A program made the position numbers and the translations under genes. A DNA stretch of 58,617 nucleotides from Planctomycetota bacterium (lineage in GTDB: Bacteria; Planctomycetota; Planctomycetia; Gemmatales; Gemmataceae), in the NCBI GenBank assembly GCA_029777335.1, contig JAKOSN010000078.1, forward strand, positions 1 through 58,617, read 5' to 3'. This document shows, in pieces, positions 36,225-46,063 of the stretch; position 1 is the stretch's first letter, and every line of letters starts with the position of its first letter. The notes under the pieces are model-generated. The model did no database searches. It saw nothing but the letters and a program-made list of their open reading frames with translations, and had not been told where the DNA came from.

Positions 36225-38303
36225 ATGAATGCCAGGCGGATCGGCCTGCTGCTTCTCACATGGCTGATGACAGCCCCATGCGCCAGGGCCCACGAAACGG
36301 TGCTCGATGCCCGCTTGCACCATTACCGGGTAGGCAATGTGCGTGAATGGAGCGATTTCCCGACACGGTCCGAGGCAGCGGGGATGGCACTCACCTTCCA
36401 ATCGTCTGCCAACGCCGGGGAATGGACCCTCCGTTGGCGTCAACAGGATGTCAAACAAACCTGGAAGGTGTTGCTCAACCACAAGGAAATCGGCCGCCTC
36501 CTGAACGATGAAAACGACACGATCGTCTATCTGCCCCTCCCTCCCGGATCGGTGCAGGCTGGCGAAAATCGGCTTACCATCACTCAGAACGGGAAGGAAC
36601 CCGATGACATTCGCGTGGGCGAGATTCGTCTGGAGGACCGCCCGCGCCAGCGCGTGCTCAACCAGGCGCAGGTGGAAGTCACTGTTGTCGAGGCCGTTGC
36701 CAAGAGCAAACCCGTTGGGGTGCCCTGTCGGCTGACCATCACCAATGCGCAGGGCGCGTTGATGACCGTTGGAGCACACTCGGGCAAGGGCCTGGCCGTG
36801 CGCCCCGGGGTGATCTACACCGCCAATGGCAAGGCGCGGTTCGGTCTCCCTCCCGGAGAATACACCATCCAGGCCGGCAGAGGATTCGAGTACAACCTGG
36901 CGACCGTTCGCGTATCCCTCAAGGCCGGCGAAACCTCGCGCCAGACATTGACTCTCCGACGGGAAGTGCCGACCGAGGGCTGGGTGAGTTGCGATACCCA
37001 CATTCACACCCTGACCTATTCGGGGCACGGAGATTGTCACATCGACGAGCGCATGGTGACGCTGGCAGGCGAAGGGATCGAACTGCCGATCGCCACGGAA
37101 CACAACCGCGCGGTTGCATACGAGAGCGCGGCTGAAAGGGCAGACGTTCGCCGCTACTTCACTCCGGTGGTTGGCAACGAAGTGACGACAGCGGTCGGTC
37201 ACTTCAACATCTTTCCGGTCCTGCCCAATCAACCCGCCCCTGATTTTCGAGGGAAAGACTGGAAGACGATCTTTGGCGCGATCGACAAGAACAACCCCCG
37301 GGTGGTGATCCTCAATCATCCCCGCGATCTCCATGCGGGGTTTCGCCCCTTTGGCCCCGAGCATCATCTGGCCGCAACCGGCACCAACCTTGATGGATGG
37401 GTGTTGCAGGCGAATGCCATGGAGGTGCTGAACTCCGGTGCCCAGCAAACCGAGATCATGCGCCTGTTTGAGGACTGGTTCGGTCTTCTCAATGCGGGAC
37501 ACCTGCTCACCCCTGTCGGCTCGAGTGACTCTCACGATGTCAGCCGCTTCATTGTCGGGCAAGGACGCACGTACATCCGCTGCAAGGATGAGCATCCAGA
37601 CAGGATTGACGTTGACGAGGCAGTCCGCCGGTTTCAGCAAGGACAGGTGATGGTGAGCCTGGGCTTGCTGGCGGAAATCACAGTGAACGAGCGGTATGGC
37701 CCCGGGGAACTGGTTCCCGGCCAGGACGAGGTCAAGGTTCGCGTGCGCGTCCTTGGACCTGGATGGACCACAGCGGACACGGTCGCGCTGTACGCCAACG
37801 GGGTCAAGATCCGCTCCGTGACAATCGAGCACGGGGAGAAGGCCGGGGTCAAGTGGAGCGGCGACTGGACCCTGCCGCGTTTCGCCCATGATGTCCACCT
37901 GGTGGCGATCGCGACTGGCCCGGAAGTCCGTACCCTGGCCTGGCCGATCGCAAAACCGTATCAGCCCACTTCCCCAGAGGTACACCGCCGCGTTCTTGGA
38001 GCCAGCGGAGCGATCTGGATCGATGGCGACGGCGATGGTAAACGAACCCCGGCACGTGTCACTGCGCAGCGTCTGCTTCAACAAGCTGGTGGCGCATGGA
38101 AAAAAGCGCTTCCTTCCCTGGCGAACCATGACGAGGCAATCGCCGGGCAGATGCTGGATCTTCTGCGTGGACAGGGAGTTCCGCTGCGCACCGCCGAGAT
38201 CCGCAAAGCCGCCCGCACAGCGGGCCCTCACGTCGAACAGACCCTGGAGCACTACCTGGAGGCCTGGCGCGCCAGTGAACTCGCACGCCAGGCTTCGCGG
38301 TGA
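36225..38303 (+). CDS. CehA/McbA-type PHP-domain metallohydrolase, exported
   Basis: A 692-residue protein. ATG 36225 follows CAGGAG with 8-nt spacing and begins a signal peptide (MNARRIGLLLLTWL, cleaved near ARA-H). Residues 20-250 are beta-rich accessory domains. The PHP domain (about 260-500) has the metal-binding stations CDTHIHTLTYSGHGD, IATEHNRA, GNEVTTAVGHFN, NHPRD and GSSDSHD. Together these match CehA/McbA carbaryl-hydrolase-like phosphoesterases. The C-terminal ~150 residues form a beta domain and a helical tail. The start chosen avoids a leader overlapping the terminator. Substrate unknown. Confidence 0.88.
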   Translation: MNARRIGLLLLTWLMTAPCARAHETVLDARLHHYRVGNVREWSDFPTRSEAAGMALTFQSSANAGEWTLRWRQQDVKQTWKVLLNHKEIGRLLNDENDTIVYLPLPPGSVQAGENRLTITQNGKEPDDIRVGEIRLEDRPRQRVLNQAQVEVTVVEAVAKSKPVGVPCRLTITNAQGALMTVGAHSGKGLAVRPGVIYTANGKARFGLPPGEYTIQAGRGFEYNLATVRVSLKAGETSRQTLTLRREVPTEGWVSCDTHIHTLTYSGHGDCHIDERMVTLAGEGIELPIATEHNRAVAYESAAERADVRRYFTPVVGNEVTTAVGHFNIFPVLPNQPAPDFRGKDWKTIFGAIDKNNPRVVILNHPRDLHAGFRPFGPEHHLAATGTNLDGWVLQANAMEVLNSGAQQTEIMRLFEDWFGLLNAGHLLTPVGSSDSHDVSRFIVGQGRTYIRCKDEHPDRIDVDEAVRRFQQGQVMVSLGLLAEITVNERYGPGELVPGQDEVKVRVRVLGPGWTTADTVALYANGVKIRSVTIEHGEKAGVKWSGDWTLPRFAHDVHLVAIATGPEVRTLAWPIAKPYQPTSPEVHRRVLGASGAIWIDGDGDGKRTPARVTAQRLLQQAGGAWKKALPSLANHDEAIAGQMLDLLRGQGVPLRTAEIRKAARTAGPHVEQTLEHYLEAWRASELARQASR

Positions 38304-38333
38304 CGACTTGAGCCCACCACGGAGGATGGAGTG

Positions 38334-38582
38334 ATGAAGTTCCTGGTCACGCGCGCCTCGGAAGGGGCGGTTTCCGCGAAATCACCGTGCAAGGGCGCCG
38401 TCCGCGGCCCGGAGTCCAAACTCTGGCCCGGGGAGTATCAGTGGCACCTCGAACTGGCCACCCTGGACGATCTGCTCGCCTTTCTGGAACAACATGGCGG
38501 AGGGCTGGGGCTTTTTACCCCAGAAGAAGGCGAGGAATATCCAACAATAGAGATCTACGACGAGGATGAGGCGGAAGGATAA
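38334..38582 (+). CDS. hypothetical small acidic protein
   Basis: An 82-residue protein. ATG 38334 follows GGAGG with 8-nt spacing, so translation signals are good. The sequence has a mixed N-terminal half, then LELATLDDLLAFLEQHGGGLGLF and a strongly acidic tail (IEIYDEDEAEG). It has no signal peptide or transmembrane segment. No family was recognised. It lies 30 bp after the PHP-protein gene and is probably co-transcribed with it. Confidence 0.6.
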   Translation: MKFLVTRASEGAVSAKSPCKGAVRGPESKLWPGEYQWHLELATLDDLLAFLEQHGGGLGLFTPEEGEEYPTIEIYDEDEAEG

Positions 38583-38691
38583 TCGAGCGCCGCTGTCCCG
38601 GGCACCGGGTGGGCCAGGTTCGTCTCCGCGTCGGTAGCGGCATTTTGCCGCCTCCTGAAGTCCGAGTTCGCGCCGAACCATAAGGAGAAGG

Positions 38692-38719
38692 TTGACGGGC
38701 GCCGGAACTCCGGTAATCT
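38692..38719 (+). promoter_or_regulatory. possible promoter of the tRNA-Leu gene
   Basis: TTGACG (38692-38697), a 16-bp spacer and TAATCT (38714-38719), ending 18 nt before the mature tRNA 5' end. Good -35, poor -10. Confidence 0.4.
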
Positions 38720-38737
38720 GAAGGATAGCACGTGAGC

Positions 38738-38819
38738 GGGCGAGTGGCGGAACTGGCAGACGCGCGAGACTTAGGATCTCGTCTCGAGAGAGGTGCGGGT
38801 TCGAGTCCCGCCTCGCCCA
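38738..38819 (+). tRNA. tRNA-Leu (anticodon UAG)
   Basis: An 82-nt class II tRNA. The acceptor stem GGGCGAG pairs with CTCGCCC, followed by discriminator A. The D-arm contains GGCGGAACTGGCAGAC. The anticodon arm GAGA-CTTAGGA-TCTC gives anticodon TAG. A long variable arm is present, and the T-arm is GCGGG-TTCGAGT-CCCGC. The 3' CCA is not encoded. The WD40 gene starts 72 nt downstream. Confidence 0.93.
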
Positions 38820-38891
38820 GCTGTATTGTCAACTTGCCGAACGCCCGGGAATGGTTTCTTGCTTCCCGTCTGGAAGCCGTGGAGAATCCTC

Positions 38892-40100
38892 ATGACGAAC
38901 CGTTCGCTCTGGTTGCTGGGGGCACTCCTTCTCGGATGCATCGTCACGCTGGCTCGCCCTGCCCTGGCCGCCGAGTCCGACGAGATCGACAAGCTCATCA
39001 CTCAGCTTGCCAGTGAGGATCTGGCCACGCGGCAGAAGGCTATCGACCGCCTCGTTGCGATCGGTGTCCCGGCCCTTCCCGCCCTGCGCAAGGCGATCAA
39101 CCAGACCAGCGCCGATCCCGATGTGCGTCTGCGCGCTGCCGCCGTGTCGCGCGGGATCGAAAAGAAGGCGATCGGCCTGGTGCGCCAACTGGACAGCCAC
39201 AAGGACATCGTCTGGGCGCTTGCCGTCGCCCCAGATGGCAAGACGGCTGTCAGCGGGGGAGGCGATGCGCTCCAGAATGGTGCCTGGCAAGCCGGTAGCG
39301 ATTTTGACATCCGGGTCTGGGATCTGACCACGGGAAAGGAGTTGCGTCGGCTCAAGGGACATACCGCCGGGGTCACTGGCCTGGCCTTCCTTCCCAGTGG
39401 CAAGCAGGTTCTCTCCTGCAGCGGCGACAAGACCTTACGTCTGTGGGAGGTCGCCACCGGCAAGGAAGTGAGCAAGTTCGAGGGGCACACCAACCGTGTC
39501 CAGAGCGTTGCGGTCACCCCGGACGGCAAGACTGGGATCTCGGGCGGGACCGATGGGAGTATTCGCGCCTGGGATCTCACCACAGGCAAAAACCTCCGCA
39601 CCTGGTTTTGCAATCACGGGCGCGTCTGGGCAGTGGCTGTCTCTCCCGATGGCAATCAGGTGGCGTCGGGCGGAGACGATAACTCACTGGCCATCTGGGA
39701 TCTCGCCACGGGGCGCCAGATGCGCACCTTCTATGGCCACAATGCCAGCATCAAGTGCCTGACCTGGACTCCGGATGGCAAGCAGGTGGTCACGGGGAGT
39801 TTTGATAAAACCCTCGCCGTGTGGGACCTGGCCGCTTCCCGAATGATCCATCGCTACCAGGGCCATACCGATCGGATCGAGTGCCTGGCGTTATCGCCTG
39901 ATGGCACCCAGATTATCACGGGTTCGCTGGACAAAACGATTCGCGTCTGGGATCTCCAGAGTGGCAAGGTGGAGCACACATTTGAAGGACACACCGAGCC
40001 CCTGGGCGCGGTGGTCTTTCTTCCGGATGGCCGAGGCGCGCTTTCGGGTGGGTGGGACAAGACGGTTCGACAATGGCGGCTCGCACTTCCGCCCCGCTAG
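38892..40100 (+). CDS. exported HEAT-like / seven-blade WD40 protein
   Basis: A 402-residue protein. ATG 38892 is preceded by GGAGAATCCT; an in-frame extension would run into the tRNA gene. The signal peptide is residues 1-27 (ending ALAA-E). A HEAT-like helical stretch (about 30-95: DLATRQKAIDRLVAIGVPALPALRKAI) precedes seven WD40 blades (about 105-402), each with the (A/S)PDGxxxxSGG...IRVWDLxTG pattern. That gives one complete propeller, likely a periplasmic binding scaffold. The same HEAT+WD40 layout recurs in the protein at 50743-52320. Confidence 0.88.
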   Translation: MTNRSLWLLGALLLGCIVTLARPALAAESDEIDKLITQLASEDLATRQKAIDRLVAIGVPALPALRKAINQTSADPDVRLRAAAVSRGIEKKAIGLVRQLDSHKDIVWALAVAPDGKTAVSGGGDALQNGAWQAGSDFDIRVWDLTTGKELRRLKGHTAGVTGLAFLPSGKQVLSCSGDKTLRLWEVATGKEVSKFEGHTNRVQSVAVTPDGKTGISGGTDGSIRAWDLTTGKNLRTWFCNHGRVWAVAVSPDGNQVASGGDDNSLAIWDLATGRQMRTFYGHNASIKCLTWTPDGKQVVTGSFDKTLAVWDLAASRMIHRYQGHTDRIECLALSPDGTQIITGSLDKTIRVWDLQSGKVEHTFEGHTEPLGAVVFLPDGRGALSGGWDKTVRQWRLALPPR

Positions 40101-40335
40101 CCACTGCATTTGAGGAAAAAATCCCTCGTGTTGTCTTGCAATACCAGGGTCAGATTGTCACACTTCATGATAAAGAGGGCGAACAGGTCCTTCTGAGAGG
40201 AGTGACCGCGCCGCCGGTTGGCCCGATCGTGGAAGAGATTTTCTCCGTGAGCCCGGGACGGAACCTATAGTTGCAGTACGCAGCCATCGCGGCGTGAAGA
40301 GTTCGGGGAATTCCTGACCCCTCGAAAGGTAGGCC

Positions 40336-42840
40336 ATGCCGGCACCCGCAACTAACGCTGAGTTTCTCGATCTGGTACGCAAGAGCGGCGTACTGGACGA
40401 CAAGCGACTCGATGCGCATCTGGAACGGTTGCGAGCCAGTGGCACCCTTCCGGTCGAACCCAGCAAGCTGGCTGGGGTGCTGGTTCGCGATGGCTATCTG
40501 ACCCACTTCCAGGCCGAGCAGTTTCTGCAAGGCAAATGGCGTCGCTTCACCATCGGCAAGTACAAGGTGCTCGAACGGTTGGGCCAGGGGGGCATGGGGA
40601 GTGTGTATCTCTGTGAACACACCCTTATGCGGCGCCGCGTGGCACTCAAGGTGCTCCCCACCCACAAGGCCGATGACCCCGCCGCCCTGGAGCGGTTCTA
40701 TCGCGAAGCACGTGCCGTGGCCGCGCTCGATCATCCGAACATCGTTCGTGCCTACGACATCGACACCGCAGACAACTTTCACTTCCTGGTCATGGAGCAC
40801 GTGGATGGCTCCAGTCTCCAGGACATGGTGAAAAAGACCGGCCCCATGGAAGTCCTGCGGGCCTGTCACTATATCCGCCAGGCAGCCCTTGGCCTCCAGC
40901 ACGCCCACGAGACGGCCACTCTCGTCCATCGCGATATCAAGCCCGGCAATATCCTCGTCGATCGCAACGGGATCGTGAAGGTCCTGGACATGGGGCTGGC
41001 ACGCTTCTTCAACGACGAGGACGACGTTCTCACCAAGAAGTACGACGAGAATGTCCTGGGCACAGCCGACTACCTCGCCCCGGAACAGGCGCTGGACAGT
41101 CACGCGGTGGATATCCGGGCGGATATCTACAGCCTGGGGGGAACCTTCTACTATTGTCTGACCGGCCACACGCCCTTTGCCGAGGGCACCGTTGCCCAGA
41201 AACTGATCTGGCACCAGACCCGCCAGCCCAAGCCGATCACCACCTTCCGCAGTGATGTCCCCGAAGCTCTCATCGCCATCCTGAACAAGATGATGGCGAA
41301 GGATCCCGACCAGCGCTTTCCCACGCCCCTGGCGGTGGCCGAAGCGCTGGAGCCCTGGACAACCACCCCCATTCCTCCGCCCCCAGAAGCGGAGATGCCG
41401 CAACTCAGCCTGGCGGCGATGGGGAGCACCGCCGTGCTCAGTTCCGCGAGCGAGACTGCCACCGTCCCTGCGTCGGGGAGCAACTCGGCCTCGGGGTCAG
41501 GAGCACGGAAGAACTGGCAGGTCGCCGTCACCACCGTGTCGCGCCCGGCCACTCCCCAACCGCAACCGCCTCAGCCCGTGCCGGCCCAACCCGCCGCGCA
41601 GCCCCAGAATCCACCTTCGGGGAAGCCGGCGGCTCAACCGCTGCCGCCCCCGAAACCCACGCCGGTGCCGCCCTCGCGCCCCCTCCCGGTGCCCGCAGCT
41701 CCGGTTGCCTCCCCCCCCACTCCGGCCTCTGCCCGTGCTGCCACTCCCGCGCCCGCGCTCCAACCGGTGCCCGCCGCTCCGCTCCCGGTGCCACCCCCGC
41801 TGAGTGCAACGCCACCCCGAGCACGCTCCAGTTCTTCCTCCTCGGGACGATCCAACGGGACGAATCTGCTGCAAGCTTCTCCAGTGCCAAAACCTGCGCC
41901 GTCCCCTCAGCCCATCGACCCCTTCGAGCCGCTGGGCGACGAGGATGCCGACGTTTCCTGGAAACAGGTCGCGGGTCCGGACACCGACGACGACGCCCAC
42001 GATGCCGATACCCTGCGCCACACCTCGCGCCGACGCTCGCTTCGTCCGACCGGGATCGAGCACGAGAAGGAGGCCGCCCGGGTACGTCGGCGTCTCTGGG
42101 GGATTATCATCGGCGTGGGGATGGTTTTTCTGATCACCACCAGCCTGATTGTCTGGGCCATGCTCCCCCCCTCTCGGCCCACAGGTTCCACACAGCCCTC
42201 ACGAACCGAGGCCGAGCGAACTCCCCAGACCCTCACGGTGGGAACCAACGAGCCTTTCAAGACCCTCGGGGCCGCCCTGGCACGGGTTCAGCCCGGCGAT
42301 CGCATTGTCGTTCGGGGCGAACTCAGGGAACAGCTCTTTTGCAACAACGCCCAGCAGGGGGCGCGCTGGCGCAACGTGAGCATCGAAGGCGAGGGGGGAA
42401 AGGTGGTCTGGAAGGTTCCTGAGCGCCTCGAGCGGAAGGTGGCGTTAATCTCTCTCATCGGGACCGATGGCCTGACGATCAAGGGCTTTGTGCTCGACGG
42501 GGCCAATCAGGTGGAGAACCTGGTGCTGCTGACAACCACCTGTCCCGGAACGACCATCCAGGACGTGCAGCTGCAAAATTATCTCAAGCGTGGGATTGTG
42601 GTCATCAACTGTGAAGGGAAGCAGAACCAGCCGGTGCTCATCACAGGGGTGCGCTGTCCCGATGCCAAGTTGCCGCCCATCACCTTCGACGCCAACGAGC
42701 GGATGCAACCAAAGGAGAACAACCACGTCGTGGTCCAGAATTGCACCTTCACCGGCCCCTCTGCGTTTGTGCAGATCACTGCCGAGAGTTGTCTGGGGGA
42801 AGGGATCAAGATTGAGGCGCCCAAACGGGTGCAGAAATAA
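40336..42840 (+). CDS. membrane Ser/Thr protein kinase with beta-helix sensor domain
   Basis: An 834-residue PknB-type kinase from ATG 40336. A ~70-residue N-terminal module ([24 protein letters not shown]), common in planctomycete kinases, precedes the kinase domain (about 75-345). Key residues are GQGGMG (83-88), Lys105, HRDIKPGN (Asp200), and D218-M-G in place of DFG. A Pro/Ala/Ser-rich linker of about 200 residues (350-560) leads to a transmembrane helix (about 587-610). The C-terminal ~215 residues look like a right-handed parallel beta-helix ([10 protein letters not shown]..., [29 protein letters not shown]), suggesting carbohydrate sensing. Catalytic residues appear intact. Confidence 0.9.
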   Translation: MPAPATNAEFLDLVRKSGVLDDKRLDAHLERLRASGTLPVEPSKLAGVLVRDGYLTHFQAEQFLQGKWRRFTIGKYKVLERLGQGGMGSVYLCEHTLMRRRVALKVLPTHKADDPAALERFYREARAVAALDHPNIVRAYDIDTADNFHFLVMEHVDGSSLQDMVKKTGPMEVLRACHYIRQAALGLQHAHETATLVHRDIKPGNILVDRNGIVKVLDMGLARFFNDEDDVLTKKYDENVLGTADYLAPEQALDSHAVDIRADIYSLGGTFYYCLTGHTPFAEGTVAQKLIWHQTRQPKPITTFRSDVPEALIAILNKMMAKDPDQRFPTPLAVAEALEPWTTTPIPPPPEAEMPQLSLAAMGSTAVLSSASETATVPASGSNSASGSGARKNWQVAVTTVSRPATPQPQPPQPVPAQPAAQPQNPPSGKPAAQPLPPPKPTPVPPSRPLPVPAAPVASPPTPASARAATPAPALQPVPAAPLPVPPPLSATPPRARSSSSSSGRSNGTNLLQASPVPKPAPSPQPIDPFEPLGDEDADVSWKQVAGPDTDDDAHDADTLRHTSRRRSLRPTGIEHEKEAARVRRRLWGIIIGVGMVFLITTSLIVWAMLPPSRPTGSTQPSRTEAERTPQTLTVGTNEPFKTLGAALARVQPGDRIVVRGELREQLFCNNAQQGARWRNVSIEGEGGKVVWKVPERLERKVALISLIGTDGLTIKGFVLDGANQVENLVLLTTTCPGTTIQDVQLQNYLKRGIVVINCEGKQNQPVLITGVRCPDAKLPPITFDANERMQPKENNHVVVQNCTFTGPSAFVQITAESCLGEGIKIEAPKRVQK

Positions 42841-42923
42841 CCGCCGATGCGACCAAAGAGCCAGGTGGGGTCAGAGGCCAACTGTCAGCCGCTGACCCTT
42901 CGTTGTTGATGGAGGAGCCGCGG

Positions 42924-43409
42924 ATGCAACCGCTGGTTGGGGTGATCATGGGGTCGCGATCCGACTGGGAAACGATGGCGCATGCCGTGCAGATGCTGGA
43001 ACAGCTTGCGGTGCCGCACGAGGTGCGCGTGGTCTCGGCTCATCGCACGCCGGATCTGCTCTTTGAATATGCCTCGACGGCGGAGCACCGCGGGCTCGAA
43101 GTGATCATCGCCGGCGCGGGCGGAGCGGCCCATCTTCCGGGGATGGTCTCGGCCAAGACCACCTTGCCGGTGCTTGGGGTACCGGTTGAATCCAAAGCGC
43201 TCCATGGGATGGATTCCCTTCTGTCCATAGTGCAGATGCCAGGAGGGGTGCCAGTGGGAACGCTGGCGATCGGTCGCGCCGGAGCCATCAACGCCGCCCT
43301 GCTGGCCACGGCGATCCTGGCCAACAAGTATCCCCAGTTCCGCACCGCGCTGCAGCAGCACCGGGCCGCCCAGACCCAGGCGGTCCTTGCTCACCCCGAT
43401 CCCCGCTGA
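42924..43409 (+). CDS. purE: N5-carboxyaminoimidazole ribonucleotide mutase
   Basis: Moves the carboxylate in de novo purine synthesis, acting after PurK; 161 residues, usual for class I PurE. ATG 42924 follows GGAGG with 8-nt spacing. Conserved stretches are [47 protein letters not shown] and [19 protein letters not shown]. It forms an operon with purK, which starts 54 bp downstream. Confidence 0.96.
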   Translation: MQPLVGVIMGSRSDWETMAHAVQMLEQLAVPHEVRVVSAHRTPDLLFEYASTAEHRGLEVIIAGAGGAAHLPGMVSAKTTLPVLGVPVESKALHGMDSLLSIVQMPGGVPVGTLAIGRAGAINAALLATAILANKYPQFRTALQQHRAAQTQAVLAHPDPR

Positions 43410-43463
43410 CCAACCCACACGAACATCCATCCACGCGGGCGCTTGACCACTGAGGGGGCTGAC

Positions 43464-44576
43464 TTGAAGACGATTGGGATTCTGGGCGCCGGCCAGCTGG
43501 GCCGTATGCTGGCCCTGGCGGGCTATCCACTGGGATTGCGTTTTCGCTTCCTGGATCCCGCCGCCGAGGCGCCCGCGGAGCAGCTCGCCGACCGCCTCAC
43601 CGGCGCCTACGAAGATCTTGTTTGTCTGCAACAATTCACCCCCGGGCTCGATCTGGTCACCTACGAATTTGAGAACGTCCCGGTGACCACGGCGCGTTAT
43701 CTGGCGCAACGCGTCCCGGTGTATCCTCCGCCGGCGGCGCTGGAGGCTGCCCAGGATCGTGTCGTGGAAAAACAGTTCTTTCACCAGGCCGGACTCTCCA
43801 CCGTCCCCTTCGCCGAGGTCAACTCACGCCCGGAACTGACAACCGCCGTGCAGCAGATCGGTCTGCCCGCCATCCTGAAAACCCGACGCCACGGCTACGA
43901 CGGCAAGGGCCAGGTCGTTCTGCGCACCGTCGAGGATCTTCCCCAGGCCTGGACCGTTCTCGGGGGAGTTCCTCTGATTCTCGAAGCCATGGTCTCGTTT
44001 GAACGCGAAGTGTCCTTGCTGGCAGTCCGCGGGCGCGAAGGAACGATCGCCTTCTATCCGCTGGTGCAGAACCAGCATCGGGAAGGAATGCTCCGACTCT
44101 CCCTGGCGCCCGCCCCGGGGCTGACCGCGGACTTGCAACAGGAGGCGGAGGAATGCGGGCGCAGGGTACTTAGCGCGCTGGACTATGTCGGAGTGCTCGC
44201 GATCGAGTTTTTCCAGATGCCTGCCGCGCAGGGAGGACCGCGCTTGCTCGCCAACGAGATGGCCCCACGCGTGCACAACTCCGGGCACTGGACCATCGAG
44301 GGAGCGGAGACAAGCCAGTTTGAAAATCACCTCCGTGCCGTGCTTGGTCTTCCGCTGGGCAGCACCGCCTGTCTCGGCTGTGCCGCGATGATCAATCTGA
44401 TCGGAACGATCCCGCCGCTCGCCCCTCTCCTGTCGCTCCCCGATGTGCATGTCCACCTCTACGGCAAGTCACCCCGTCCGGGGCGAAAGCTGGGACATGT
44501 CACCGTTCGCACCCCGGATGCCGCCACCCTCCTGGCTCGACTTACCGTGGTGCAGCGACTGGTTCACGACGAATGA
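43464..44576 (+). CDS. purK: 5-(carboxyamino)imidazole ribonucleotide synthase
   Basis: ATP-grasp ligase that carboxylates AIR; 370 residues. A TTG start at 43464 is chosen because GAGGGGG lies ~7 nt upstream and the product then begins (M)KTIGILGAGQLGRML, the conserved Rossmann start. An upstream in-frame TTG adds only seven residues. ATP-grasp motifs include KTRRHGYDGKGQ, ILEAMVSFEREVSLLAVR, AIEFFQ and the metal-binding LLANEMAPRVHNSGHWT. Second gene of the purEK unit; a lower-GC region follows. Confidence 0.96.
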   Translation: MKTIGILGAGQLGRMLALAGYPLGLRFRFLDPAAEAPAEQLADRLTGAYEDLVCLQQFTPGLDLVTYEFENVPVTTARYLAQRVPVYPPPAALEAAQDRVVEKQFFHQAGLSTVPFAEVNSRPELTTAVQQIGLPAILKTRRHGYDGKGQVVLRTVEDLPQAWTVLGGVPLILEAMVSFEREVSLLAVRGREGTIAFYPLVQNQHREGMLRLSLAPAPGLTADLQQEAEECGRRVLSALDYVGVLAIEFFQMPAAQGGPRLLANEMAPRVHNSGHWTIEGAETSQFENHLRAVLGLPLGSTACLGCAAMINLIGTIPPLAPLLSLPDVHVHLYGKSPRPGRKLGHVTVRTPDAATLLARLTVVQRLVHDE

Positions 44577-44671
44577 CGCCGATTTGAACCGATCCCCACA
44601 AGACGGGAAAGAGTCAGGGATCAACCTTCCCAGCGGGCTGGAAGTCACTGGAGCCCACGCCAGCGCGAAGA

Positions 44672-45315
44672 TCACGCAGTCACCTCATAGCTCCAGCAGG
44701 CGGCATACTCATCCTTGCGCTTGGTTTGCAGAAGGTGAATATACGTTTCGCAGAAGATGTCGTCACAGTCCTCGTGAATGAGGAATTCCCCAAAATTGGG
44801 ATCGAAGGAGTGGTGACGGTTTTTCTCATCGTGAGAAATGGCCAGAGCGTGATTGTAACCCTGATCTTTAAGCATAGCACTCACGTAAAGTGCTTTCCCT
44901 TTGCCGAGGCGTTGTGAGGCCCATTCAGTGAGGAAAGTAAAGGAATCAAAACGAACCTTCTCCTTGGTGTTCAGGAAAAGGCCATCTCCCCAGGCCAGGT
45001 CTTTCCGCTTCTTATCTGCTTCCTTGGACTGAGAATGGGCCACATAGCTGGGGATCGCGTCGATGACGATACTGATGTTGGCAGGGTTATCGCCGGTGTT
45101 GACGTGTTTCCGCAGTTGAAGAGCCCAATCCCGGTAAGCCGCTGGGCGAGCCAGGCCATCGAGAACGAGGCACAAGCACCCTCAACGTCAAACGCGAAGT
45201 GAGCCTCGCTTATCTTCCCCTGCTTGCGCGCCGCCTCAATGGCCACCCCTTGCTTGAACTTGACAGGTTTGGTCGCGCACTCCTGAAGCAGGTCAAAAGT
45301 GTGGAATGATCCCAT
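44672..45315 (-). pseudogene. YopT-like (C58) cysteine protease, frameshifted
   Basis: Two overlapping frames together form one protein. The first starts at ATG 45315 (AGGGGG upstream) and runs MGSFHTFDLLQEC to VEGACASFSMAWLAQR, containing the expected nucleophile Cys48. Coding similarity then continues in the next frame (RDWALQLRKHVNTGDNP) through NHALAISHD and HHSFDPNFGEF to the stop at 44672. The order Cys, His and then Asp 16 residues later matches the YopT/AvrPphB protease triad. The switch lies near 45130-45150 and equals one missing base. It may be inactivation, a sequencing error or programmed frameshifting. It is AT-richer than its neighbours and adjacent to an intact homologue. Confidence 0.65.
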
Positions 45316-45454
45316 CGTCAACCCCCTTGAGAAGAAACGCTTTACCAGTCGCGCTGCAGCAAACCTTCATCCACGGCGAACGTCTAAAACCTCGTACAGG
45401 CTGAAAAAGAGCCCACCCAGGCAGCTGATCGATGGCTTCAACACGGGGGGATCG

Positions 45455-46063
45455 TCAGGACACTCCTTTGTGCACTTTATACATGCCAATATACTTTCCA
45501 TCAGTGTCCTTGAAGTAATTTTCGTAAATCGAATCCAGCAATTCCACCGCAAAATCATTGATATTGTTCAACTCATACACGCCCAGGTTCGGATCAAAGT
45601 AAAAGGCGGCCTCCTTCAGAGAGAACCCTCCTGTCGCATGGGCCGGCAGTCCGAAAGCAAAGCACGTGAGTTCTGGCACTGTTTTGATCCATTTCTCTGC
45701 CACAGCCCCATTTTGCTCAAGAAAGTTCCCGAAGTAATCATTCTCTTTCGTCTCATTCACCCCTCCATGGAACGTCATCCCATTGTTTGCGAACATCTCC
45801 ATTTTTCTCTCCATGGCGAGAACGCCCCGTTGTCTCATCATGTACTGAAGTTGAAGCTGTTTCGCCGTTCGAATATCTTCTTTCATATCCCACGACACAT
45901 CCTTGTACTGAGACTGGAAGATCTTTTTGAACCACACGAGACACATCGCCATGCAAATGCCACCGGTCAGATCCTTATCTTGATCGACACTCGTGCCGAT
46001 TGAGTGGAACCAGCCATCACTCGCATCAGGATTCCTGGCCCAGCAGAGTTTCCTGGAGAACAT
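45455..46063 (-). CDS. YopT-like (C58) cysteine protease homologue
   Basis: A 202-residue protein from ATG 46063, with no clear ribosome site, so the N-terminus is uncertain. It contains GGICMAMCLVWF with candidate nucleophile Cys37, LPAHATGG with His142, and FYFDPNLGVYEL with Asp157. The His-Asp spacing of 15 and the FDPN-G sequence match the C58 family (YopT, AvrPphB), whose members cleave host GTPases or kinases as effectors or occur as toxin domains. No signal peptide or transmembrane segment is visible. Composition is AT-rich relative to the flanks. Whether it is a secreted effector, toxin or housekeeping protease cannot be said. Confidence 0.65.
   Translation of the reverse strand: MFSRKLCWARNPDASDGWFHSIGTSVDQDKDLTGGICMAMCLVWFKKIFQSQYKDVSWDMKEDIRTAKQLQLQYMMRQRGVLAMERKMEMFANNGMTFHGGVNETKENDYFGNFLEQNGAVAEKWIKTVPELTCFAFGLPAHATGGFSLKEAAFYFDPNLGVYELNNINDFAVELLDSIYENYFKDTDGKYIGMYKVHKGVS

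Noticed and set aside
36129..38252. 707-residue open frame on the minus strand
   Set aside because: It is the antisense shadow of the CehA/McbA-type gene, which has a signal peptide, ribosome site and metal motifs. The shadow has no recognisable domain and is explained by GC-rich third positions.
40073..40270. possible 65-residue gene overlapping the end of the WD40 gene
   Set aside because: It overlaps the upstream stop by 28 nt, lacks a clear ribosome site and has no recognisable family, although its composition is not absurd.
45367..45558. 63-residue minus-strand frame between the two YopT-like genes
   Set aside because: It overlaps the 3' end of the intact homologue in another frame and has no ribosome site.
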